Of a stretch of 64,000 nt of DNA, positions 24,771 to 36,600 are shown piece after piece (the stretch's first letter is position 1; each line of letters starts with the position of its first letter). A program made the position numbers and the translations under genes. The notes under the pieces are model-generated. The model saw only the letters and a list, made by a program, of their open reading frames with translations, had not been told where the DNA came from and did no database searches. Origin of the DNA: Eudorina sp. 2006-703-Eu-15 (taxonomy: Eukaryota; Chlorophyta; Chlorophyceae; Chlamydomonadales; Volvocaceae); contig BDSI01000078.1 in NCBI GenBank assembly GCA_003117195.1, positions 282,976 through 346,975 of the forward strand. Direction: 5' to 3'.

Positions 24771-25003
24771 GCCTGACCCTCAAATTGATCACCTTACAGT
24801 AAGTGGGACATTCTTCCAAGACAGCTGTGCCATTGGATTGAGAACCATGCATAAGCTGTAAAATGCTTGCAGACGTATATCGGGTGTATATCTGATTGGA
24901 ATAGCGGGGTGTGTGTAGCCATTAGGTCTCATGCGGGTCGTTCACTAGACAGTACCGCAAGAGCGGTTGCCGGCACAGCTGCAGCAAACTGGAGGTTCCC
25001 AAG

Positions 25004-28000
25004 ATGCAGCAGGCGGCAGCGTCTCAGTCGCACCAGCGCGCCAGCCAGTCACGCCGTCGCCAGGGCCATGGGACGAGCGTAAGCTCGTTACCTGCGGAGG
25101 CGGCAGAGGCGCTCAAGAAGCTGCCGGAAGCCACAGATCAGCTGCTGCAGCAGCAACGTGATGAAGTTGAGCCTCAGCCGCAGCTGCTGCAGCCGCGACC
25201 GCTGTCTTCTTCGCCCGGCAGTGGGTCCTCTGGAAGCGCCTTGGCCCGCTTCCAAGTGATCCACGACCTGGAACGGTACCTTGGCCTGATCGTGAGCCTT
25301 GATTCGCTTCACACCGGTAACCCCGAGCAGGCGGCGGCGGCGGCAGAAGCAATTCTTTTTGACGAGGCCGTCTGCTCCGCGCTGCTGATCCTCCTCGCGC
25401 TCTCCTTTGACTCACCACCCGGATCGTCTGGCGTCAACATCACCAGCAGCAGCACCAGCGGCAGCAGTGACAGTAGCAGCAGTAGTAGCCGCAGCAGCAC
25501 TAGCAGCATTAGCAATCGCAGCAGTTATTTGAGCGCTTTGGCCTTGAGGGCCCTGATGCTTGCCATGGATTACACAGCGATACGGGCTGAGCAAGGAAAC
25601 GCGCCGCCGCCACCGCTGCCGCCGCCGCCGTGCTGCGCCTGGCTCGCGCCCTGCTCCGAATGGGCGCTTTGCGGCACTGGAGCCGCAACCTCTACGCCTC
25701 CACCGTCGCGGCTCGAGCCGTCGGGCTGCTGTCGTCGCCGCCCTCCGCCGGGCAGCAGCAGCTGCTGCTGCGGGAGGATCATAATGATGTGGGTCACGCA
25801 GGTGTACGGCAATCAGGTGCAGCCGACGCCGCCGATGGCCCGGACGTCCCGGCGGCGGTGGTGGCGGGCCCATCGTCGCCGGCGGCGTCAGCGGACAAGA
25901 GGGCGGACGTAGCGCCAACCGGGCGCCAAGATGCGCCCCATACTGCGGCGGCGTTCGACCGTCCGGGCGTCAGACTGGCGCAAGCACGTCTGGCGCTGCG
26001 ATTCCTTGTGTGGATAACCCTGAAACAGGACCCATTCGATGGCGGGAGGCTGCCTCCGTCGTATGTGGACGAGCTGGCGGCCGCGCTGGCGGACAGCGCC
26101 GTACTGGAGAATTCGGCCCGGGCGTTGGTCGCTGGGCTGCAACTGGAGGCGCACCTGGACGGTACGACGGTGGATGTACGACAGGGCGAGGCGCGCTCGG
26201 ACGGAACGACGACGGTGGCGGTGGCAGGGGCGCGGGGCAGCAGGGCGCAACGGCAGGCAGAAGAGAACGTGAGGTCGCTGACTGAACATGTGGACATTAC
26301 GTTCAGCATGGCGTTATTGATTCGGTGGAACCCACCGTCCTCGGCAACCGCCGTACGGCTGCAACAGGCCCTGTCAGCTCCCAGTGTGCAGTACCTGCTG
26401 CTGGCGGCGGCGGTGGCGGTGCTGTGCGCCGCCGACGGCGGGACATCGTACGGCATGCCAGCAGCGCTGCTGTACGGCATTCAGGAAGCCATGGAGATGC
26501 CCGCGGGGATGAGAACCGCCGGCCTGGCAAGCGGCGTGGGCGGTTCGCCGCCCTGCCGTCAGCAGCAGCAACCGCAACCGGCGTCGCCGCGGCAGCCGCC
26601 ACCACAACAGGCAGACAGCGCCCCCGTTCAGGTGCTACCGGATGTGGGTTGCAAAGCGCTAGAAACAGTGCTGTTGGCGGCGACGGATTCGAGGGTCGGC
26701 CCGCCCTTCGTCAGCCGGAGGGCGGTCTTGGCGCTTTGCCTGCGAATCGGGCGGCTGGCAGTGGCATCAGCCCGGGTGTGGCAGCAGGCGGCGGCGGCGG
26801 CCTCAGCGCCCGATGGCGGCAGCGGCGGCGGCAGCGGAAGCGGCGGCAGGAGCTCGGGCAGGGGCGACGCGGCATCGCAGTCTGCAGCGGCTGCACATTT
26901 GGCGGCGCAACCGGAAAGCCAGGGGGGCGGTGGAAGCAGCGGCAGTGGTGGCGGTGTTGCGGGGGAGCACCCCACCGCCTTCCCGCAGCCGCCTCAAATG
27001 GTGCTGCCCCGGGACGAGGTGGCAGATGCTGCTCTGGACGCCCTTCAGTGGGTGTGTACGCTACTGTACGGCATCGACCTGGGACGTGTCACCATGACCG
27101 CTGTTAATGGCCGCGGTCGTTGGCGCGCTGAGGCGGCCGTTGACCGTTGGCGGCTGGCGGTCGACATCTTGGGCCACGTGGCCTGGTGGCTTGGGGATCA
27201 GGCTATGAAACGACTCCCGAAATACCTGTGGCCGGTGTCAAAATCCAACGAGGCCAGCCTCGACTGCGGCGGCCCTGACGGTGGCGGCCCTGACGGCGGC
27301 GGCCCTGACGGCGGCGGCCCTGACGGCGGCGCCCGCGGCAGTCAGGTGCACGACATCACAGAAGCCATCGCTGATGGCGGTAAGCGGTGTGCAGCTGTAC
27401 GGCGCTGGGATGTATCTGAGGACACATTGGGTGTACAACAGGTGTCGCCCAGGTCATACGACATGTGCGGCATGGTGTGATCGACGTAATGCCGCGAGGT
27501 TTGTTGAAATGGGAGATGTTTGGGATGGATTCACGAGAGTAATGTATGAGAGGCGTCCTCCACAGCTCTCTTTGTTTGGGTTGGTTAGAGCCTTGTGATT
27601 TGGTATCTGTTGCCTGCGGTGACAGATAACGCGCCCTCCACAGTTTCTCGTCGGCTTCGTCCACCTCTTGATTCCGCAGGCGGCGTTGCGCGCCCGGCCG
27701 CCGCGCCGCTGCCATTACTGCCGTCGCCGGACATCGCGGCGGCGCTGGCGGGCGGCCTGCTGCCCGCCCTGGAGCGCCTGCTGCGCCGCGCCTGTCGTAC
27801 CCCGTCTGGCCCGGAGCGCCGCTTGCTGGGGACGCTGCTGGCGGACAGCACGTACCCGTTGCCGTACCTGCTCGCGTACGGCAATGACCTTCAGGTGGCG
27901 TCGTTTGCGGCCACGCTGCGCAAGGTGCGCCGCCGCGGGGTGAGTGCGGCCACGGCGCCGGCGGCGGCGGTTGGGGCGGCTGCCAGCGGCGCCCCCGACG

Positions 28001-29673
28001 GGCTGGTCGGCGCGCAGGCAGATTCGCTCAGCCTCGCGGTTCTGTTTGGGGAGCTGGATGCGTTCATGATGCGCGGCGGCCGTACAGCATTGATGGATTG
28101 CGTGGCCGACCACCTCGGAGCAGCATCATGTCACCGGGGATGTGGCGCGGGCTCGCCGGAAGATCGCGAAAGGGCAGCGGCGGCACAACACGCGGCGACG
28201 GCACCACCGGCGGCGGTTCAGCGACTGGCGGCGGTGCTGATGTCCGTCGCGGAGTCGGCCTTGCCGTACCATGAAGAGCAGCTGATTCGAGACTTTGAGG
28301 CGCTGCGTGGTGACGGCGGCGGCGGTTCAGCACCCGGGAGCCGCGCGGACGATGAGAAGCTGACTCAGAAAAGGTTCTGGAGCAACCTGGACGTTCATCT
28401 GCAGTGGGCGCCCTTGCTGGCGGCGTTCGTTTGGATCCTTACGAACCAGAATCACCGGGTTCCTCGCGCCCAAACCCACCGGGGGCCCGACCCTGCTGCG
28501 GGCAACCCGCCGACTGCCGCCGCTGGCACCGCAGCACACAGTGGCGACAGCGGCGCGTCCTACGATGCTGATGATACCTGTCCTGCTGCGGCGGCTGCTG
28601 CGGCGGCTGCCTCTGCCCCTGCTGCCGCTGCGGGGCCCTCCGGGGCCGGCGCCGAATCGCGAGCCTTTGAACTGCTGCAGCAGTGCCGGATGCTGGCAGT
28701 GCTGGGCATCGGCCTCAGGGCCCTGCAGAGCGGCGACGAGCCCTGGCGCGCGATGCGGGAGGAGGCAGGGCGCGGCCCATTGCGGCCAGTGGTGTGGCGG
28801 AGGCGGCGGCTAGCCTTGGCGCTGATTCGGACTGCGGGAATATTTCCACGGGACGTGGGGTTCGTAGCAGCGGCGGCGGCGACGGCAGCAGCGATGAAGG
28901 CGACGGCGCGCGCATTTGGCCTTTTGTCGGCAGCAGGTGGTGATGCAGCGACAGGCGGGAGGACGGCAGCGGCCGGCCGCGGCGTCGGCGGCGTCGGCGG
29001 GTCGCGACGCCGCCCCCGAAGGCACGGCGGCGGTGGCGGCAGAGGCGGAGGCGCCGCAGCGGCAGAGGATGTGGTGGGGTCGCCGCTGGTGGCGGCGGCG
29101 GAGGCGGCGGTGGCGTGTCCACGCCCCGTCCAATATTGGCCTCCGGAGTTGCTCCGCGGCCTGGCGGCGGACCTGAGGGCATCGGGCGACGGGGATATTG
29201 CGCAGGAGGTGGAGGCGCTGGCGTCGTGTCTGGAAGGGGCGAGGGAGGACCTCAGCGACGGCGGGGCCCTGCAGGCGGCGGCGGCAGGCTGGTGCACGAG
29301 GTGGCCGCCGTCAACAGCGACAGCGGTGGCGGCTGCCAGCCTGGCCTCCCCGGCGGATCTGTCCTCGGCCCTGCGCACGTGCTCCAACCCCGCCTGCACC
29401 AACCTGGAGGGCGACACGGAGGCGGAGCTGCGGCTGCAGGGTTGCAGCCGCTGCCGTACGGCGTCGTACTGCAGCCGCGACTGCCAGATCGCGCACTGGC
29501 GGACGGGTCACAAGGCGAAGTGCGTCGTCAGGCCGGTCGAGACGGAGGCAGCAGCAGGGGATGAGGCGGCCGCGGCCACGGCGTCAGCCGCAGTCGAGGC
29601 AGCAGTCGACGCAGAGAAGGGGACGGCGGTGGGGGCGGTGGCGACGGGAACGAGCGCAGGGTGTTGCACATGA
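25004..29673 (+). CDS. Large MYND-type zinc finger protein (apparent frameshift)
   Basis: Roughly 1,455-residue protein of a type I recall as common in volvocine algae, ending in a MYND zinc finger, usually a protein-interaction module. Coding runs 25004-27379 and 27680-29673, joined in phase 1 across a 300-bp intron. The N-terminal part is helical and rich in Ala and Ser (ALARFQVIHDLERYLGLIVS). The C-terminal finger is CSNPAC, then CSRC, YCSRDCQIAHW and GHKAKC. The first pair is spaced C-x4-C rather than C-x2-C. In 25591-25640 the frame must shift by +2 (or -1) inside a GCC-rich run: upstream the open frame reads LAMDYTAIRAEQG, downstream AAAVLRLARALLRMGALRHW. No intron fits there, so this is an assembly error, a polymorphic indel or a real break. 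A Gly-Pro-Asp-Gly repeat occurs before the intron. Confidence 0.75.
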
Positions 29674-30355
29674 GGGGGGGGGGAGCTACATCGGCATTTT
29701 CATCCGCTGTAGCTGTAACTGTAGTTGCGGTGCCCTCTATTTAGATCTAGCTGTGGCTGTAGCTATATTGTAGCTTTCGCTGTGGCTGTACTTTGCGGGC
29801 GCGTCCCGTGCTGCTGCCGCTGTGTTTATAAACAGGCTGATCTTAGAGCTGAGACTCGGGATACATTAATGGAGGTTTCGTCGGGTTCGCACCACGTGTT
29901 GGTGCGTGGAGAACCTTCCGTACACCTGTAAGGATGAATGTGGGCCTGGCAGTCGGCACAGGGCCCTCACCAGCGTGTGTTCGTACAAGTACGGCACTCT
30001 CGAGGTCTAAAGGCAAGTCCTCGCAAGGCATCATGGGTCGAGGTGGTTAACATGATTGGTTAAGACGGTTGGGTTGGTTGCTTGGTCGGGACGCACGGCT
30101 GTGGTGCGCGCCAAGCGCCATGTTTTAAGCGCGGTGCGTAAATGTTAACGGCTGGTTGGGTTGGCATCGTAGGGTTCATTGTCCCGCCATGGGTGCATGG
30201 GCTGGGCAATTTTGCAGTGTAGTGTGTGTTGAGAGAAGAGACCCGCCCGTGTGTGTGCATTCCCTTTCCCCCATACACATGCGCACGTCGTGCCGCCACC
30301 TACACCGCGCCGTACCCAAAGGAGACGAGACCTCGCGACGCCTCTAAACGGACAG
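29674..30355. other. 3' flank of the MYND gene
   Basis: Contains GTAGCTGTAACT-type hexamer repeats (29705-29780), the polyadenylation candidate, and dispersed motif 3 in minus orientation (30221-30260). Much of 29700-30200 is duplicated at 31750-32290. Confidence 0.6.
29927..29931 (+). terminator. Candidate polyadenylation signal TGTAA
   Basis: TGTAA, the usual volvocine polyadenylation signal, lies 254 bp after the MYND gene stop. The same duplicated flank downstream of the broken copy does not keep it. Confidence 0.5.
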
Positions 30356-30600
30356 ACCTATGGTTCACTACTACCACCACCACCACCACTGCACGGTGAA
30401 CTGATTGGCACTCAGGGTGGTGTGTCGCCCCTCATGACGACGCCTCCGGACAGGCACTGGAGTATCGTAGTACGGTAGTGGACCACGTCCGCACCAGGCT
30501 CTCTTCATCATGGCAGCATGAGAAAAGGTTCTCACAGGCTGTCAGCTGTATGATCCGCAACCGACCCAGATCGATGCAGGGTCCCAGGATCCCTCGGTTG
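30356..30600. repeat. Dispersed repeat family A, copy 2
   Basis: The partner of 22488-22740. Conserved blocks are the same, but CACTACTAAGG has become CACTCAGG and the CACCAC run is longer. It lies between the MYND gene and its broken duplicate, so it either inserted there after the duplication or helped to cause it. Confidence 0.8.
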
Positions 30601-30848
30601 CATGCAGGTGGTCGATGGCAGGTGCACCGCCAGGGCTTCGAAAGCAGGACGGAGCCGTGAGACGGGAACGAAGCCGGTGACGATGATGACAGGAACCTCT
30701 AAATACCGTTATCAGCTCCGAACGGCTCCAAGGCGCGTTCCGTTGAAAACTTGAAATGCCGAGCGCCAAACGCTGCGTATGGTGACTCCATCCGGTAAAG
30801 TAACTGAAAGAGCGGTGCGGCGTTGTCAACGGCAGTGCCAGGTGATGT

Positions 30849-31740
30849 CGGTGCTGGGCATCGGCCTCAGGGCCCTGCAGAGCAGCGACGAGCCCTGGCA
30901 CGTGATGCGGGAGGAGGCAGGGCGTGGCCTATTGCAGGCAGTGATGTGGCGGCGGCGGCTAGCCTTGGCGCTGATTCGGATTGCGGGAATATTTTCGCGG
31001 GGCATTGGATCCAGAGCAGCGACGGCGGCGGCCGTGGCGGCGTTGGAGTCGTCGGCGCGTGGATTTGCCGCTTTGCTGCATGGTGCCGCAGCGGCAAGCG
31101 CTACGACGACTACAGCCGGCCGCGGCGGCAGCGATGCCGGCACGCGACGCCCTCGAAGGCACGGCGGCGGTGGCGGCGGCGGCGGCGGCCGAGGATGCGG
31201 TTGGTTTGCCAAGGATGCCGTTGGAGGCGGCGGTGGATTACTGGACTCCGGAGCTTGTCCGCGGCCTGGCGGCGGACCTGCGGGCATCAGGCGACGGGGA
31301 TGTTGCGCAGGAGGTGGAGGCGTTGGCGTCGTGTCTGGAAGGGGCGAGGGAGGACCTCAGCGACGGCGGGGCCCTGCAGGCGGCGGCGGCAGGCTGGTGC
31401 ACGAGGTGGCCGCCGTCAACAGCGACAGCGGTGGCGGCTCGCAGCCTGGCCTCCCCGGCGGATCCGTCCGCGGCCCTGCGCACGTGCTCCAACCCAACCT
31501 GGAGGGCGACACGGAGGCGGAGCTGCGGCTGCAGGGTTGCAGCCGCTGTCGTACGGCGTCGTACTGCAGCCGCGACTGCCAGATCGCGCACTGACGGGCG
31601 GGTCACAAGGCCGGTCGGGACGGCGGCGGCGGCATCGGCGGGGGCGGCAGTCGGGGCGGAGGAGGGGGTGGCGGTGGGGGCGGCGGCGGCGGACGCGGCG
31701 GGCATGGGTGCAGGGCGTTGCAAGCGTGGGCCAGGGGCGT
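30849..31740 (+). pseudogene. Truncated, broken copy of the MYND gene 3' half
   Basis: Closely matches 28698-29670 of the upstream gene, starting at VLGIGLRALQS. It lacks the first two thirds of the gene. At about 31495 a 10-bp deletion relative to the parent (within CCCCGCCTGCACC) shifts the frame and removes the second Cys of the first zinc pair. In the parental register a TGG codon is TGA at 31592-31594, inside the finger (IAHW becomes IAH-stop). The middle low-complexity part is diverged and shorter. No promoter or start is apparent. Confidence 0.85.
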
Positions 31741-32290
31741 AGCTACACCGGGTAATCCACGACCTGTAGCTGTAACTGTAGCTGTAGTACAGCGCTCTCA
31801 TTGTAATAATAACCGTCGCTGTAGCTATGTTGTGGCTGTCGCTATGGCTGTAGTGTGCCGGCGCGTCCCCTGCTGCTGCCGCTGTGTTTATGAACAGTAC
31901 GATCTTAAAGCTGAGTACGACAGGGACGTACGTTACCTTGCGAAAGCTTCCGTCGGATATCGATGTATAGAGAATCTGACGTACATCCGTACAGATGAAG
32001 GCGGGCCTGTCGGGCGGCACCGGGGCTTCACCGGCGCGTGCGCGTGCGCAAGTACGGCAGAGGCCCGAGGTCGGAGGCAAGTCCTCATGGGTCAATCCAA
32101 GATGGATGGGCAGGGCGGTTACATGGGTTAGGACAGGTGGTTCGTAGGTGGGTTGGTTGGTCGGGACGTGCGGCTATGTTGCGCGCCCAACACGCGGTTT
32201 TGAACTCGGCGCGCACTTCCTTCACGGCCGGTTGGGTCGGCATGGTAGCGTCCCTATGGGATCATGGCTTCATGGCTTCATGGCCTTGAT
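31741..32290. repeat. Duplicated 3' flank of the MYND gene
   Basis: Diverged copy of 29700-30200: the GTAGCTGTAACTGTAG block, GGCGCGTCCC-TGCTGCTGCCGCTG, AGGCAAGTCCTC and GGTTGGTCGGGACG occur in the same order. It shows that the duplication unit was at least 1.4 kb and extended past the gene. Confidence 0.75.
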
Positions 32291-33278
32291 GTGGGGGAGT
32301 GGGGCTGCCGGGCACCAACGATGTGTGTGTTTGTTGCGCGACCTCGCGGACGAGGGGGGTAAGGATTGGGGAACCGACGGGGACGGGGGGGGCATGTGGC
32401 CGGACGGCCCCGACGCGCGGAGGGGCACACACCAATCGTGCGGCCAGGGGGCAGGCGGGGGGGCGGACCGTGGAGAGCTCCGGATTGCCGTACCGTCCCG
32501 ATTGAGATGTGGCCGTGTGCCCATGCGCGGTCCGCACACCAGGCTTGAAGGGTTCCGACATGGTGCCGCACCGTCCCGTTTTGAGATTCGCCGTACCAAC
32601 ACACGGCCGTATCCCTGGTTAGGTGGTTAGCCGTGCTCTCAGGTGGCCCACAGCGCACCAGCAGTCGGTGTGGCCTGCTTGTGGGGATTGATGGTGGGTG
32701 CAGCGACTGGCAGGCAACGATTACCTGCGCTGGCTCCAAATCTGCAGTCGGCGCAAGAAGCCACATTGCCACAGCTTGGCTGAGTCGTGTGGTGTCGGGA
32801 TCTCTGGTGGCGTCCGTCCTCACTCCTCTGGAGGGGGGCTTCACGCTGTGCTTGTGCGGGAGGGCTGGTAGGGGCTAGGGGGCCCCGTGTGTGGGGGGTG
32901 GTGGAGAAAGCATGCCGATGGGCAGGCGCGCGAGGCACGGGTAAACGCAGGTGGCTTCGCCCCCACGCCCCAGCCCGTCGCCACGGCCCCGGGCTTGTGC
33001 TTTGGCACTGTGGATTACCGGCCTGGTTCCGTGTGCAACTTGCAGAGAATCTGAACCTCCCGAGGTGCGCACGTACCCGACCCTCTCCCGCCGCACCGGG
33101 GTCAACATATGTAAATGAAGCCGGAATCAGATACACGTGCATGGCCTGCCGGTGCGACGCAAAATAATCGAGTCTGGCCCCGTGAGTGCGGGACCAGCAC
33201 GGACGGTTGGCAAGGTTGGCAGCTCCGGAACCATTTGAGACCGCTGCATCGAATTACAGCAACAGCCAAGGTTGCACT
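32291..33278. other. Intergenic, no gene supported
   Basis: About 1 kb with open frames on both strands but no recognisable protein. It becomes AT-richer towards 33250. Confidence 0.5.
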
Positions 33279-33285
33279 TATAAAA
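33279..33285 (+). promoter_or_regulatory. Candidate TATA box of the ABCC gene
   Basis: TATAAAA lies about 350 bp upstream of the chosen ATG at 33638 in the AT-rich flank. Inferred from sequence only. Confidence 0.35.
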
Positions 33286-33637
33286 TGGTTTAGCAAAATA
33301 GACGCCAACGGGCGATGAAATCATGGGGCGTGCGCGGGTGCGCATCCGCGCTGCGAGGGACCTCGAGGAGCCATTGTTACACTCAAATGGTACAATTTTT
33401 TGCAACCTTGTGCAAATTTCATATTTGTTTTCAAAGCGATGTTTTGCGAAACGGTCACATACGTTGCAGCTTGTCGGTCTAACTACCACCCCGCTGTGAC
33501 CCTTGCAACCCCAGCTCTATGCCGATGCCAGCGAAAGTTGACGTAAAATCTCTCCATATATTGCTGCAGGCACTTCAGATTCGATTTCACATGCGGCTGC
33601 CGTGGCTGGAGGTGCGGTTGCACATGATGACGGGGCG

Positions 33638-36600
33638 ATGCCGCCCAGCGCAGCTGGCCACAGCCGATGGAGCGCCTTCTGGTTCAGCTGGGTGACGCCG
33701 CTCATGCGTACCGGTAGCGAGAGGCAGCTCCAGGCGGACGATTTGTTACGGCTGGACCCTGGGTTGCAGCCGGAGCTCTGCGGGCGTCGCCTTTGGCTGA
33801 GCTGGAGCAAGGTGCGCTGCCCGCAAACCGCAACGCTGGCCTTCCCTCGCCCCCGCAGACCGCAGACGGCAGGATCTGCGGAATGAAGGTTCAGAGGAGT
33901 GCGTTACGAACTGTTGTGTTTGAATGGACGAACGGCTACTGTGTTACAACGACAGCGGACTCGGGTATCCTGCAGCCACACTCCTCCCCTTTCGCCCACC
34001 CAGTTTCTTCACGGAGTAAAGTAGGGAGGAAGGCGGAAGGCAGCAGAACACTTCCCCAAACTCCTTTTCCTCCTTTCCCTCACTCTTATCTCGCACGGCG
34101 GATCCGCCCACCCCTACCCTGCCCATTCATCCGTGCCTCCTGCTGCCAAGTTCCGGTGTGCCCCCCCTGCCCTGTTCCCTGCATAATTGGGATTTCCGTC
34201 AACGGCCACTCCTGCTCCCTAGCATACGGGGGCAGCTGTCTTGTGCTCCTCCCCTCCGCCCACCGGCAAGTCGAAGGCCGGCCGTCCTTCTCTACCCCAC
34301 ACACCCCTCTCCACACAACACCAGACAGCATACCGGCCGGCGCTTGATCATCGTCCCCCCAGATCTAGAGACCGAGGGTTCCCCTCCTTGCGCCCTTACC
34401 AATGACCCTGTTCCTCCGCTCATCTGACTCTCCCAGGAGCTGCTCATCTGGCCCGAGCGCCCCTCCCTGCTGCGTGCGCTGGGTCGAACGTACGGCAAGC
34501 CGTACGCGTGGCTGGGACTGCTCAAGGTACGGCGGCGGGGTTGCGGGTACGCTAGGATGTGCTCGTGATGCGGCAGCAGAGTAAGAGGCAGTGGGCGCAT
34601 CCCAGGCCCGTTGGGAGAGGGGGCGCGTTTGAGTGATGGCCTCACCCGGGGGAGCGGCGTTGGGGGTGAAATGGGAACCGCGTCGCGGCGGGGAAGAGGT
34701 AGATTACGCGGGAAGGGGGCCACGCGATATCGCTTGTCCCTTTCGCACGATGTCACGTGTGAGTTGGATCTGATCTAATCTGGGTTGATCTAGATGGCGC
34801 TGATCTGGGTTGTACTGATCTGGGTCCTTCTGATGTGGGTCGCGCTGATCTGGGTCCCCTTGATCTGGGTCGCTCTGATCTGTTTTGATCTGGGTCGCAT
34901 CGAGTCGGGCTCAGCCGCGCGCGCACCCACGATGGACCGACATCCCCGTCGGCCGGCGTGTTCGGTGGCCGGGGGGTACCGGACGCCGCCTGGCCACCCA
35001 AGTCACACGAGGTCGCTTACGTGGGGTCGCTCCTTCAGTCGCACACAGCCGACGGTCACACCCGCCGCGGTGCATGACCGCACGACACCGCGCCACCAAC
35101 CCCCATGTGGGTCGCTGCGACGCGTCTTCTTCCCCTCCCCCAGCAGCTCTGGCAGCAGCGCAGTATACATATGTCTACCAATTTCCTATATCCCCCTCCC
35201 CCTGACCCCCGCCTCTGCAGAAATGGTTTCCCTCCGCGCCCCAGCGACCCTCGCCCTGCCTTCCCCGACGGTTTAGACTTCAAGAGGCAGGGTTCAACCT
35301 TCTCCCCGATTATTGCATTACACCTACCCAGGGCTACCCCGCCCAGACTTTGTCCTGATCCCTTCATTATGTCGACCCACTTCCTACATCCCCTGATCCC
35401 TCCCCCTTGCTGACACTCCTCCCGAACGCCACGCCCTCCCGTACTTGCACTCCCCCCCGGGCCCCCGCCACCCGGGCCCCCCTCTTTCCCTGGTGATCTG
35501 ATTTGATGATCTGATCTGATATGATCTGGTGATCTGATCTGATCTGGGTCGTCCGACCAGCTCTTCAACGACCTGCTCGCCCTCTCAGGACCCCTCCTGC
35601 TGAAACTCCTCGTCTCATGGCTGGCCGGAGGCGGAGGCAGCGGAAAGGGAGGGCGCAGCGGCGGTGGTGGGGACGGTGGGTCCGGCCGCAATGGCGACGG
35701 CGAAGACGACGACCCGTGGGTCGGCTGGTGGCGTGCTGTGGCGGCGGCGCTGGGCCCCTCCAGCCCTCACTTCGGCCTGGTGTGTGTGGCGCTGCTGGGG
35801 CTGAGCTCGGTGGCCCGGGCGGTGCTGAACGCGCACTTCAACTTCCAGCTGGTAGGGAGGAGGAGGGAGAGAAGGGGAGGGAGGGGGAGGCATAGAAGAC
35901 AACCTCAGAGCGAGCGAACCGGCAAGGCGAGGAATGGCGCTACTGCTGGCCTCCTCACGGTACCCCCGTACGTGACTACCTGTATATCGCTGCCCTTCCC
36001 CCTTCCCCCGGTCAACCAGTTCGCTATTGCCATGCTCTTGCCTCCCCCCCGACCTCTGCCTATCACACCCTCCCCCTAGGGCCGTCTGTCCTGTCAGCTG
36101 CGCGCCGCGCTCATGTGCGTCCTGTACCGCAAGTCCTTACTTGCCGTACGGTACGACGTGTCGGCGGGGCCCGGCGGCGCGGGCGCCGGCGCCAAGCAGC
36201 ACCAGCCTCCGAGCAAGGACGCGGAACCGGCAGCGGACAGGAGCGGCGGCGGCGGCAGCAGCAGCGGCGGCGGCGGCAGGCGGAGCAACCGCGACGACGA
36301 CGGCGACGGCGGTATTGGACGGGAGGGTGGCAGTGAGGGCGACGATACAGCCGCTAGCACCCCTGCCGCTGCCGCTGCTGCCGCGGGGGCGGTGGACGTG
36401 AGCACTTTGATGTCGGTGGACAGCGGTCGGGCGGTGAACCTGCTACTGTCCTTCCACGAGCTCTGGTCGCTGCTGCTGCAGATGGGCCTTGCGCTGTACC
36501 TGCTGTACACACAGGTACGGCATACCGTACATGCATGGCGGGTCTATGGATTCCACTTTCACGGGGGAATTAGTAGTAGTACCGTTACAGTGTGAATAGG

